From Alloascoidea africana (Eukaryota > Ascomycota > Alloascoideomycetes > Alloascoideales > Alloascoideaceae), in contig JAKTTT010000016.1 in the NCBI GenBank assembly GCA_030581615.1, positions 310,001 to 374,000 on the forward strand: 64,000 nucleotides of DNA, given 5' to 3'. Position 1 is the first letter of the stretch. Every line of letters starts with the position of its first letter. The position numbers and the translations under genes were made by a program. The notes under the pieces were generated by a model. The model saw only the letters and a program-made list of their open reading frames with translations, was not told where the DNA came from and did not search any database. Below, piece after piece: positions 42,113 through 53,787 of this stretch.

Positions 42113-45100
42113 ACATGATATCTTTTACATTGAAGTTTTTAATTGATGAGAAAGAGGGTTGTCGCATTTCATAAGTGTATCTGTGCTGAGAATGATATGG
42201 AAGAAAACACTGCGGGCTATTTATTGAAGTTGATACTTTTTGATGACGGGTAATGAAATTTAATGGTGTTAGTTTTTTTTTTTTAATGCTCTACTTAACT
42301 CTCATGATATGATCTATTTATTTATTTCTGTTGAATTAGTTTTTTATCTTTTTTTTCTGTTTGAGAATGAAGGGTTTTTCTCATATCCCTAAAGAATCAA
42401 TTGTTGGATCTCTTTCGCAAATTGGTTACTTAGGAATGTAGATGACTAATTGAGTTGCTTTAGAATACTGGTTAGATATACGATTTTCAAACCATTTATA
42501 CGGTTTATGCTAGCATATTTATCCGCAACAAATGCATTTCAGCATTTTCACTTTCTTTCCGTAGTTTATACAGTTATTCAGGAGACGATGTTGGAGAGAT
42601 TAAAACCTTATCCCACATTCAAAAGAGCAAGTGCTCTGTCAAGTTGCAGGTTTTCATTTCCGAATCGACAGTCTTGATGACATCATCAGATATCGGGCTC
42701 TCGGCACCAATTTCCAAACTTCAGAATTTTTCGCATTGACCCTAGACGGGATCAGATGATCTTGGAGGGCATTTGTTCGTGCGAGAAGTTGCACAGTTGC
42801 ATCGATATTTAAGGTTGCTTGCCTAGAGATGTGATGCGGAGTACCTCCAATGCCACCCACCAAGAAGGGAAACGAGACATCTGGAAGGAGAAAATATTGC
42901 GGTAGAGTTATCTTGGCTGTCAGTTCGTATCAATCGGAAGATCTAGAGTAAGAGCGATTGCAACAAACTGTTTGTTGAAAAACAGTAAGTCTTATCTATA
43001 GAAAGTTTTGAGTTAGGCGATGTTAATTATGTGTGAATTGAGTCGACTCTACAAAAGCTAGGTTGACGATTAATAGCAATGTTTCTAAAGTTCTGCCATC
43101 TGAACTATTTGTGAGATGTCAAGTAAGACTCGTACGATGATGCTAAGGCATTTTGAAAACGTCCTGGATAGAAAGGGTGCTTTTTCGTGTCCTTTTGCAT
43201 TGCGCTGTGCATTTCCGGAGAGAGAACTTCTTGCTGACTCGCCCAAAGCAGTAAGGAAAATTCCGATTAGAATAATCAAGGTTCGAAGCAGTGAGCAAGA
43301 AGACATTTGAAACCTGTGGTACCGGCGGAACAGCATGAAACAACGGTGCTGTGTTCTGGATAAGAACGATGTAGATGTTTGGCCAATCTTGATTGTCCAA
43401 AGGTCCCATTACTTGTACCAGTACATGAAGCAGTTGTGGGAAAAACGGTACGGTTGCGCATTACAGAATAATGCCATTCTGCTCTACCGCTCTATTCTTT
43501 TGTCACCTGGTGATGCCTGTTCAGACCGCACTTGAGAGATGGGCTGGGTGTAGAAGTGTTTATGGCCTAAGACTGTCTCAGATCATCATAGGCGGTGGCA
43601 ACTATTGATACCAGTTTTGATGTCGTCTCTAATTTCTAACTGGATAAGAACCTATTCCGCGCATTTATTTGGACATGTGGATTAATAGCTGAAAACATTT
43701 GTGGACGAATGTGGGAGGCGAACACATCCAGGCTGCCTGGGCCTAGTTTTTAATTATCAGAACATGAAGCCTCTACTAACAAGATTCTATCAATACTCTT
43801 GATAGAAGGCGCTAATAGTTTTGCTTTAAGGATGCCGATGAACATAATCAGTGATTTTGTTCCACTCACGATCTGCTTGGAATCAACATCACGCCGGCAA
43901 ACCCAGCAAAAAAGGCTTTTGATTGTACCTTTAGAGTACTATTGGTTATCTCATTAATAAAGCTTGATAGTAGAAGAGGGGAAGCCTCTTGTAGAATAAC
44001 ATTATTTTGTCTAAAATGACATTTTACTCTAAAAAAATAGAAAACCAGAGCATATTATAAAGTCGGTAATAAGCTTTTCAACAGAGGAGATTATGTCTAT
44101 GGTAGTCTCTGATTTCTTCTGCTTCCACTATCGTAAACACTCCAAAGATTACGAGAGTTGTGATGTTTTATCTACAAAAACCAAATGTTGACAGCAATAA
44201 ATGGATGTTTAGAAAGCATACCTGTAAGAGCTGATAGCGATAAAACTAATCGCGAAGTGTGGTTCGTCTCTGTCTACTTTATCTTGCATTGCTCACCAGC
44301 TCTTTTCCTAGTATAATCTACTTTGAGATTGGAATCCTGATTTCTTCAAATGCACTCCTGTCTCTTGATAAGAGACATATATATCAGTTTACTGAAAAGA
44401 AGAAGAAGCTATTCAACAAGGAAAACGCAGTGAAACAATAGGTTTGATACAATCAAACCAGAAATCATGGTCCAAATGCGTGGGGATGGCTAATAATCTG
44501 AACAAGCAGCATCATCACCATCCGTTTTTAATAATGCTGCTTTATAAAATTAAAAACTTGAAAAATGAACAAAAAGAATCAGCAAACTGTGATTCTACAG
44601 CTGTATTTTTGCTTTAAAATGTTCCAGGCCATAAAAGATCTCTTTCTTGCCCCGGAAGCTCACTCTCCGACCCATAGTTGTAATTGACATGGTCCTATTC
44701 TTTGGAGCGCATCGGAGAGATGAAGTCCTTTAATTAATAACACGAAGAGCTGTACTATACATGGCATCTCAGACATGCTTCTCCTCCTACTTCACTGGTA
44801 TTCTTTTTACCAGGCATTAGCAGTTTAAATGCGACATACATATCAATGGGATTTTTATTCACATATATTAGAGTGTTTGAGAAATTAATGCAAAGCAGTC
44901 TGTCGTTATTAAGGCTAGCAAAATCGAAAGCCATGTGCCGTTCCTTGATTCTTGTCCACGGATGGAGCCATGGACCATTGCTTATTCTTAATCGTCAATT
45001 AAAACCGATCCTCTACCTATTCCCGAGTTATGAGACCTAATAAAGTTTATTTATGATTTGACCGAGCTATATAAACACGGAAAATGCCGGAGTTTAAAAG

Positions 45101-47914
45101 CCGATAACCGTTAGACAGAGGGTTGGTAGAGATCACAACAACGGCTGTAGAAATCACCATCGCAACAATGTGATAGCCAACTCACGCATTTCCCCTAAAA
45201 AGCCAAGGCGTGAAGGGTTGTAGCGTTAATTAACAATCACATGGGGTGGTAAGAGATCTATATCACCATCATTACTGTTTATTTGATCCCCCTCTTTCCT
45301 CTTGCAGAACGGGGAATGAATGGCAATGGCACAGACAGAAAGACCCCTGAACATAGACTACATGGACATTTATTGCATGAGAGGATGCCCCTTAATGAGC
45401 TGTCCATATCGGAAAAAAAAGATCTATGGACGGCTGAACTATTGGTCGACTGAGTTGGATTAGCTATCGGAAAGGCAATCATGAATTTGGATTAAATCAT
45501 CGATCCACTTCAATAATCAGGAAAAATACTGTCCAGACTTGACTTAATCTCTAGGAGGGAAAGAATATGTCATCATCTACAGGATACGTTGGTCATGAGG
45601 GCAAAACCAGAAAAAAAAAGCAGATCATCAAGGAAAAGGAATTCAGTGATCCATTTATCCTTTTGAAATCTGAAAAAAGGTGGTGATATATGAAGTGTGA
45701 TGACCTTGTTTTTTTCCTTCTGTTAGCCATGCACAGTAATCATTGCCCATGCCATCTGTAGAAAAATAGTAGGTGTCTGCGGATGAGTGGCGCTGGATCT
45801 TGGAAGTTCATTCCATATCTGCCAACAACACATTCAAACTGTTGATTTTGTTTTTATTTCGTACTAACGACTATGCCTAAACCAAGTCTAGCGCCCATAC
45901 CGAAGACATTTTGGAACCGAAGTAAAGAAGTAGCTGGTACTGCTAATCGGCGATACGCAGCCATTATTAACATCAGATTCTGATCTGAGGCTCTAATTAA
46001 ATTATAGATGGGGTCTCTTTAGCGGTCATCTATCCGGTAATCCATGTAATCCCTATACCGGTATTGTGGGAAATAAGTGCCCTACCCGTCCTGTACTAGC
46101 ACTGCTTACACTTCTGTACGCGGCCTGCCCTATACTCTTTGGAGTCCTTCTCATTGTATACATGTTTTAGTCTTGTTCTGGTTTCTGATCATGCTGATAT
46201 CTGAGCCAAACGTTACTGTACATGTTATATTCCTAAATCAACAATTTGGTGTTGAAGGACGAAAGGATCCCGATGAGGCCAGAACCAGAATAAACCCAAC
46301 TCATCGCTTTCTTGCTCCTGAGTTGGCAGTGGTAAAATATAAATTCTTCTTGACCTTCTATTGAACAGATGCACTTGTCTGACCGACTCTTTTGGCTTCT
46401 TTGTGGAACAATCCGCTTTTAATTTCGAAAAAAAAAAAAGGAAGATGCTTTTCGTTTTGTACTTTTGACATTTTTGGCTTTCAAACTTGATTCACACCGC
46501 TTTCCAGTCTTGTCCAGTTCAAGGCTCCTTTGGCTATAGAGCCTACCTGCGTTTTGGTGAAACCATCACCAGCAGCACCAACCATAGCCATTTCAAGCTG
46601 AACAGAATTGAGCGTTTTTTTTGTTAACTCTTGCTGCATTCTTTCATACTTTGGTAGTTTCTTCACAACAATATAGACATTTTTTATTTGATTGCTCCAT
46701 GAAAGGTCTAATGAACAGGAAAGAGTTACCCATTAGGAGTACCATTCCCACCCTGACGAGGGTCATAGCAAATGTGAGCTACCTCGATCATAAGCAGAAC
46801 TTTGCAGCTCTGCTTACATTACTGCAAAGAGCTAAACAGTGAGATGCAAATATCCATAAACGAACAAAAAGATCTCGTTATGACGCATTGGTGCATAGAA
46901 TAATAGCCAGATTAAAAGCGTTCCTCCTTTCTCTTTTCACACTCATTCTTTCTATATAATTATACAAGATCTTGATGGTTAGATCTCTTTTTGTTTTTTT
47001 GATTTTCTTTTCCTTTTCCTTTTTTCTTTTTTTTCCTCTTCCTTTCCTTCTCTTGTTTTAATTCTTTCCTCCTTTTGTTTCCAGCTTGTACAGAAAGAAC
47101 CAAACATCTAGCTTGTGTTTATTAGCTTGCCTCTCTTTTCATACCAACAATACAGGGAAGAACGCAGGTTTCTGAACTTTAGAACATACAGGCAGCTTCC
47201 AAACAAATCTTCTCAACCCGCCCAATTACACCAGCACAATTTTGTCCATCTTCACCTCTAGAGGTAGACTACAAATTTGCTAAAAAGAGTACAAGCATTA
47301 CAGAAACTAGTCTACAATATTTGCCACTTTTTTTGTATCCTTGTGACTATCATTAGAATCACTGTTGGTTTTGAACCCTATTAGCGCAACATCAACAGTT
47401 TTCCCTTGGAAGAGAGTACTTACTGAAAAAGGAAAAAAAGAAATCAAAACTACACTATTCTGAAGCAAACGATTTTTCTTGACTTTTTTTCAACACCTAG
47501 TTATCACCAGTCAGACGAAAAAAAAAAAAAAGAAATTCAAAAGGCGACACGCATAGTAAGCCCTATCTCTCGGCCCTTCACCTGAGTACCATTTTCAACC
47601 TAGGAAATCAGCAAGAGCTTTAAAATTATCACCAAAAGGGGGTGTGCGTAAAAAGTGAAAAACCAAAAAAAAACGAGTCTTGACGAAAAATTCATCTCCG
47701 AATAAAGACATAGTTGGGTATTCAATTGCTCTCATTCCGATCTGCTGTATATAAGTCAAAGGAGTCGCATACTTCAAACCGAAGAAAAAAAATAGGACGA
47801 GAGAACTTTTTTCAAAACAAACACACTTTGTTTAGTTTGACCATACCTGATCTCACAAATCAAAACCATCTATCTCAATTGGATAACAATAAAGAGTGAA
47901 AAAGGACAACAACC
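42113..47914. other. 5.8-kb gene-poor region with weak coding-like stretches
   Basis: No gene I can name. Two places look partly coding: a minus-strand stretch around 42635-42930 within a slightly GC-richer island that runs to about 43560, and a minus-strand 61-codon frame at 46481-46666. Both are described as findings. A hairpin with 8-nt arms (GGTTTGAT/ATCAAACC, 3-nt loop) lies at 44441-44459. From 46980 to 47100 the sequence is strongly pyrimidine-rich, possibly part of the leader or promoter of the gene at 47915. No tRNA or mobile-element end recognised. Confidence 0.4.
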
Positions 47915-48672
47915 ATGACATCGCGAGGCGGACGATCATACACCTATCTTTACTCCAACGAATGTACAGTGGACATACATACCTCACCATTTGGAATAAC
48001 AGGACTATGTGTAAGTGCTGACTATCCTGCTACTATTTTTCATTTTATTTTTGTTTCTTTTTGGTGGATTTCTTGTTTTGAGGATTCTGTTTCCTAATCT
48101 CGGACTCAGCTTATCATTCTTCAAAATGTTTAACGTGTCATTCTTTTTTCATGTCTTTCTACTTCCATGGAAACCGTTCTATCCCCCCACTAGACCGCAT
48201 TAATATTTTTATTTTTATTTTTGATTTTTGACCAAGCATTATTATCATCGTTATGTCCCCTCACCCCTCTATTTCATTCCCTATTGTCTTGCTTTGTTCT
48301 AACCATCCGTTTTTTGTTATCATTTAGGTTGAGGTGAAAGGAACACATTTAAAAGGCGTTGGATCATCAATAGCGAAAATGACAGGCCGTGCAACCGGAA
48401 CGATACATTACAACAACCAGAAGGATATCAAGGACAAGCAATTTAAGATCCAGGCTTTAGTAGAACGAAATACGCTACGGATTGATTTTTTTTCGGTAAA
48501 ATTCGACAACAACTTGGTTACGGCCAGTGGAAGCAGGAGAAACATGAATGTACTGGCATCAGTTAAGCCAGCATCGAAATCAGAGGCCCCTAAAGCGATC
48601 TTCCGAGGCACAATGACGACGAATAACCATGTTAAGGATGACACTTTTATTGGACTGTGTAGTTTCAGTTGA
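47915..48672 (+). CDS. Small conserved-looking protein of unknown function, 2 exons
   Basis: I do not recognise this family. Exon 1 47915-48010 (MTSRGGRSYTYLYSNECTVD) and exon 2 48328-48672 join in phase 0 to 146 residues. The intron is 317 nt, much longer than the others here. The protein is basic, with no signal peptide or membrane helix. It alternates short beta-like segments (ATGTIHYNNQKDIKDKQFKI, TLRIDFFSVKFDNNLVTASG, KAIFRGTMTTNNHVKDDTFIG), suggesting a small beta-rich fold. Donor GTAAGT and acceptor TTTAG are good. Long pyrimidine-rich flanks on both sides suggest long untranslated regions and strong or regulated expression. Confidence 0.62.
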
Positions 48673-50683
48673 TGATCAGTGCGACCCTTGCATTTTGCGG
48701 AAAAAAGAAAACAAAACAAAACCAAAAAAATTTGAATTTGATTCGCTTTCCATTCATTCGCTCATTCCTCTATTTGTGTCTCTTTTAAGCGAATTTACGG
48801 ATAAGCAGGTCTACTAATGGGTAAATGGAATTGAGTTGATCTCTTCATCTTTGCCTTTTTTTGTTTTTGGGGAGGATTAAAACATAATTTATAATCGTGG
48901 AGCAGTATCGGTACTCGAAACCATTATGACCTTTTTTTTTTCACGTTTGAGCCTCGCTATACTGTCTGTCATCTTGACTAGATGCGCAATTGACATCCTT
49001 TTTGCTTTTTTGTGTTCTTTGTTTTCACTCAGAGTTTTATGTCTTTACCCTTGTGCCTTTTGAATCATCAATCACCATAATATCTTGTTTAATCTGCCTC
49101 CTTATTCTTTTGCTTGCATCACAGCAACCTCCAGCCTCATTTTGTTGTTGTTTTATGGTTTGTTTCTTTGCCTGACTGCTACAATCCAAACTGTTTCATC
49201 AAAATTATGAAGATTCCTTTTCTTTTTTCCTTTTTTGTTTTTTTTCTTTTCTTTACCCTCTCTGGTTTAAAAACTTGTCAGTATCATCATCACACACATT
49301 TACCCATTTTTATGCCCCCATTATTACAACCACCACAACTATACCTTTCCTCGCTTTAAATTGAGATTTTTTCACATCTATGTCTCATTCAACTTCTACA
49401 CGCGACTAACGAGAACTGGCAACTTGCTCAGTCTCGTTGTATTCTGTGTTCTTCTTACTCAAAAGCCATTGCATATTGGCAATGGAAATGAGCTTGATGA
49501 GCTTGAGTTTGAATTTTTTTTGGTCCTCATTATTAGCGTCTCCTTTTTTCTTCCTTATTTGAGTATTTTTATTTTTATTTCTAATTTTTGTTTTGTTTTA
49601 TGTTATCTGTCTTTGTTCCGTGATTACTATTGCCCTGTGTCTATTTGCTTCGCTTCTTCCCTTGAAACTTACTACATCTTCCTGTGGAAAATCGGGAAAC
49701 AAAAGAAAAAAAAGAAACCGCGAAAGAAATGAAAAAAAGAAAAAAAAAAGTGAGAAAGCAGTTGTTATATCTTCCTGTACTTTAAACCAAAAAAAACAAC
49801 CAAAAAGCGTGTATAATATTTCTTATAACTAAGATATAGCTAGATCAAAACATATAACGTACCTTCACAATGCGAGTGAGCTATACAAGCGAAGTGAAAT
49901 TCATCCCGTAGTACTTTTATTTGGTAAGGCACTACCCAACTACCCAGCCTTACACAGACAATAAGTCTTTTTGCCCTTTAAGTTATTTCTAGAATTATGT
50001 CATTAGGACGCGATTGTATCACTAGCTCTCAATGCAAGTACCGAATCAAGAGGGAAAAAAGAGACATAGATGTAACTCAGATTCATTTTTGACCTGTATT
50101 TAAAAGGATTTGTTCTGAGTGGCATGAAATAATGTTAACCTGATTACTCTCTAACTGCGGAAAGCCACCAATCGGGAAGAACTGGAACCTTTGCTTAATC
50201 AACCGGAGCTTGGAACTTGGAGCGAGCTTTTTATCGGAATATTATTAGCTGGAAACCAAGTGCAAAGATCCGACTGTTTTTCTGTAACTGTGTGGCGGAT
50301 ACCATTGCATCCAAAACATATGACATCCGTAACTTTGGCGCGACACAGGCTTTATTATGGGGGAATGATTCAAAGTGGAATGGCGGTTACTGGCACAGAT
50401 AGGCGTTGGAATCCGGATGTCATCATTTCAGCCTGTAAATCGGCAATGAGGTACAAAAACCATCATTGTGAAAGGATTAGCTCAACATTCGGTGTATTCC
50501 ACCGACAATTTTTTTTTGCCCGGCCTTTTTTAAATCCAATTTCAAGTTACTATTCCGTTTGTATACCATGAAAACTCAGATCAACAGGTATTGATTGTAG
50601 CAGCAGTGCCTCCTCTAGGGGGCAGTGCCTATAGAGTGTGGATTTTAAGACGCTAATGAAGTTTCTTGAAAAGACAGTTAGTT
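48673..50683. other. AT-rich, T-tract-rich intergenic region
   Basis: Dense T- and C/T-rich tracts at 48700-49740, then more balanced sequence. Open frames in the T-rich part encode Phe/Leu/Ser-rich strings typical of pyrimidine tracts and are not supported. The stretch 50190-50570 has open frames in two phases but no recognisable protein. Confidence 0.4.
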
Positions 50684-51004
50684 ATGCACAAGGTTGCCAT
50701 ATTGGGGGAGGGCGCTCAGTTGAAATTGGTCAACGGGGCAAATAAGGAATTGAGCCGGCGGGTGCCAAGGGCCCAAAAGTCCTTAATTACAGGATTAGAG
50801 GAATATTTAAACTACACGAAGTGCATATTACAGTTGATCAGATTGATGTTGATGGGACAAGTGGAGGCTGAATCTTGGTTGGAGATGTGGGCTATGGAGG
50901 AGGTTCACCACACGATCAGGGAAGGGGTCAGGACAATGAATGATGTTTACGACAAACTGGGGTTAAACTCAACAACGATCCAGGAAAGTGAATTAGATAT
51001 CTAA
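50684..51004 (+). CDS. Hypothetical small helical protein
   Basis: Unrecognised 106-residue frame from ATG 50684. It reads MHKVAILGEGAQLKLVNGAN, then amphipathic helices (KSLITGLEEYLNYTKCILQLI, EAESWLEMWAMEEVHHTIRE) and ends LDI-stop. Codon composition and helix periodicity look protein-like, unlike the surrounding T-rich DNA. The frame stays open a few codons upstream to an AG (GACAG), so it may be the last exon of a spliced gene whose upstream exons I could not place. Function unknown. Confidence 0.4.
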   Translation: MHKVAILGEGAQLKLVNGANKELSRRVPRAQKSLITGLEEYLNYTKCILQLIRLMLMGQVEAESWLEMWAMEEVHHTIREGVRTMNDVYDKLGLNSTTIQESELDI

Positions 51005-51778
51005 TTAGTTTATATTTGAAGAATTTGATTTTGTTGTGTGAGATTTCTATCATTGAAAAAGTTCACTTGGATATGACGTCGACAAGTTTTTTTACAGTTT
51101 ATCAACTAACGTAAAAAGCCATCTTTGTCAATTCCACCTTTTTTTCATCTCCTTTAAACTGGAATAGGAATATTATAACATGCATTTTCGAGTAGTTGAG
51201 ATCCAATCTTCTCCTTGCTTTTCCAGAGTATCCCAAACTCAGTATTTTTGGAAGGCGGCGGGCTCAGATCAAATCTGAGGATTCAAGTACACTAGTAGCC
51301 ACAGGCAGAATGAAAGTTGGCTGTCGCGTTTGCACACGATCTGACTTGGTAATCCGAAACAATTGACTATTGGATATAATATATATGTATGATTTGGTCA
51401 AGTTCATTCTCGACTTGGATGCATGAGGCTTTTCTCTTTGGCCTTCTCTCTCTCTCTCTGTCTCTCTCGGGCGGCATAGGCAAAGTTGTAATCTTAGTTG
51501 TTCAAGTTTGCCAGTTTTAGAGTACTTTTCTAGTTATGTTTCTATTGACCTGATTTTTAAAGAAGCTCGGTCATTTATGCATGAGATGGTTTCTCTACGG
51601 GTTGAACAATTTGAAAAGTATAGGAAATAAACATGAGCTAGCTATCCACATTCACACTGGAAGGAAAGAGCCCCCAAACACCCAAACATCTGGAGATGGG
51701 GGGTGTTTCCAGAAGCAATAGAACCCGTAACTCTTGGTAGAAACCACATATCATCACCAAAAACGATCAACAATTAAG
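51005..51778. other. Intergenic upstream of TVP15-like gene
   Basis: About 770 bp with no gene. It includes a TC dinucleotide tract (51445-51468) and GC-richer spots; likely promoter and leader of the next gene. Confidence 0.4.
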
Positions 51779-52656
51779 ATGGATAGCTCATTTGATAATT
51801 TAGCAGGGAGAGATTTGACACATATTTTCAAACTTGCGAGTTTTACAATTGGAGGGATCTCTGTAAGTTGAGTTTATGATGATACTTTAGGGTCTCTCTC
51901 CTGTTTGCAATTTTGGCCACCTATTTCAAGGCTGGTGGTGGTGGTTGACAAAAACAAAATAGGAGCGGCACCTATATATAGTATACTAACTATATCAATT
52001 TTTCAGTTCTTGGGTGGAATAACACAACTGTTTAGTGGATTGTAAGTATAAAGCTTTGTTTTTTGAACAGGTTTTGAGGAAGGGAGATTTCACAACTAAC
52101 ATGTACCAGTCAATCTGTATGCAATTGTTGGGAATTGGAGATGAGCAAAACAAGAAGACGTAAACGAGACCAACAATTTTTTTTTTTTTTGTTTTCTTTT
52201 CATCTAGTTCATTTTGGGTCTGTTCGTTACAGGATCAGGAGTTGGGATAATTGGGCTAGGTAATTAAAGATTGATTTTATTGATACGAATTGGACAATAT
52301 CATTAATGATGAATTGATGAATTGATTGATTGAATGGAAAAGAATTCCAAGTTCCTCCGCAGGCGTTTGAGTTTGCATCTTTTCTGTTTTCGTTTTTGGG
52401 TCGAGGGATATGTGAGTACAGTTTTGGGGCATGTGAAAGAAGGGTGGGAATACTTGTACTGATATTATATGTTTTTTGTTTAGTCTATATTCTGCTTGGT
52501 GGATTATTGTTACACGGGTCGATATTCAGGGTGATTGGCGGGTTTATTGTTATAGGGCTGGGAGTCGGATACGTCATTCTTCATTATATACCGTCGGTTG
52601 ATACACCTGACAACATGAAGCGTGATGATGGATTTGATGAATTAGAAGGAGTTTAG
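51779..52656 (+). CDS. TVP15: COPI-associated Golgi membrane protein (TVP15 family), 6 exons including a 7-nt exon
   Basis: Small tetra-spanning Golgi/late-Golgi vesicle protein of the COPI-associated family. Exons 51779-51862, 52007-52041, 52110-52116, 52208-52259, 52343-52411 and 52484-52656 give 139 residues (yeast Tvp15 143). Family anchors are GGISFLGGITQLFSG, then FQS, then FILGLFVTGSG, GLEFQVPPQ, FASFLFSFLGRGIFYILLGG and HYIPSVDTPDNMK. The FQS link requires a 7-nt exon, TCAATCT. With it, the spacing from FQS to EFQVPPQ equals what I recall for filamentous-fungal homologues. Four hydrophobic helices are evident and the C-terminus is acidic. Confidence 0.9.
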
Positions 52657-52991
52657 AGAGAGGAAAGTAAAAGAGTATATATTTTATTTAACAACGGTTC
52701 AGATTACTTCATTGTAAAGCCAGTAGATCTCGGTTATTAATTTTATGGCAGGTCAAAGATGGGATCTATAACGGTATTCTAACAGGAGACGGAACAGAGT
52801 TTATTTGATCTCATCATCAGTGTGATCGATGTTGGATGCTGGCGGTTAGACCAAGACCCTCGTCCCCACATACTTTGCATGGGCAAGACAACGCCCAGGG
52901 CTCGTTCCAAGCCATGGCTGACAAATGATGCTTTTGCTACGAGCATAGGACCTGTCCCTGCCAAGAAACAGTGGTGTAGCGCGATTACGAA

Positions 52992-53015
52992 TAACAGTAA
53001 CAGTAACAGTAACAG
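52992..53015 (+). repeat. TAACAG hexamer tandem repeat (4 copies)
   Basis: Four consecutive TAACAG units followed by TAACG at the left edge of the GC-rich island. Confidence 0.85.
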
Positions 53016-53299
53016 TAACGTAATCAGCACACGCCCAGCCCAGTGAGAGAAGCGAGAGAAGCGAAAGAGCGAGAGAGCCGAATACAAGCCACGCAAGCTG
53101 AAACCGGCACAGACACAAAAGGACCAAGCCTTGCACACCCTCAGACAGGCAATGCGCATCACGGGCCAGCTGGGCCCAGCTGGGGCCAGCTCCAAGCCCA
53201 AGCCCAAGTCCAGGTCCACTTTCGCTCTCCCTTCCAGCGGCCGTGGAAGCCGGAAGGCCCTTGGAGCCGGCGGTCCTGACTCTGGCAGCAGCCTCAGGC

Positions 53300-53338
53300 T
53301 CAGGCACTGGCCTCAGGCACTGGCCTCAGGCACCGGCC
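53300..53338 (+). repeat. 13-nt imperfect tandem repeat, about 3 copies
   Basis: Three imperfect copies of a unit like CAGGCACTGGCCT inside the GC-rich island. Confidence 0.75.
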
Positions 53339-53710
53339 CGAGTTGGCACGCGGCGTGTCCGGAGATAGCGCTCGGGCCAACGAGCTGCGAGCTGTCTCTC
53401 GCTGCTCGCCCGCAGCCATGACGCCACGCCTCGCCTCGCCTCGTCCCCCGTCCTCGGGCCAGCTCGGGCCACTCACTCGGGCAGGGAGCGAGGCAGGACA
53501 CGCCCCTTCCGCCCGCAACAACGCGACGTCCGGCTGGCCCGAGCTGAGTCAGTCAGCCTGCCTGCCAGTCAATCCGGCCCGACTCGCACCGCGCTTGGTG
53601 ACTTTTTTTTTTTTTTCTTTTTTATTTTTTTTTTCTCGCTCCAACCATCCCCATATTTATCCTACCAAATCCCAACTAATTAACACACTAATAATCCCAG
53701 CTTTTTCATT

Positions 53711-53740
53711 CTTCTTCTTCTTCTTCTTCTTCTTCTTCTT
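53711..53740 (+). repeat. CTT trinucleotide array in SUR1-like leader/promoter
   Basis: About ten CTT units 48 bp before the ATG at 53788; a pyrimidine tract of the kind found in strong yeast promoters and leaders. Confidence 0.85.
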
Positions 53741-53787
53741 TTCCCACCTCTACTCACACGCGTCTTGCTTTCTACTCCATCCAAGCC

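Larger units (their letters stand above)
52657..53787. other. Intergenic with GC-rich low-complexity island upstream of SUR1-like gene
   Basis: From about 52830 to 53600 the sequence is markedly GC-richer than the rest of the window and full of short repeats: TAACAG hexamers, GGCCAGCT/GGGCCAGCT variants, and CAGGCACTGGCCT-type units. It ends abruptly in T tracts (53601-53634) and a CTT array just before the SUR1-like start codon. Open frames inside it on both strands are by-products of composition. Confidence 0.55.

Noticed and set aside
43116-43535. Plus-strand reading frame as a pseudogene
   Set aside because: It is open apart from an internal stop, but the opposite strand is equally open and I recognise no family, so neither strand can be called.
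45885-46364. Possible solo LTR or element remnant
   Set aside because: I looked for TG...CA ends, a primer-binding site and target-site duplication and saw nothing that would hold up; left as unassigned intergenic DNA.
49361-49732. Hydrophobic 120-codon frame in T-rich DNA
   Set aside because: Phe/Leu/Ser-rich translation of pyrimidine tracts, no plausible start codon, ends in poly-Lys from an A tract.
52846-53307. Long minus-strand open frame (about 150 codons) in the GC-rich island
   Set aside because: Low-complexity Gly/Leu/Ser/Val strings reflect GC-rich repeats; several overlapping frames are open at once and none resembles a protein family.
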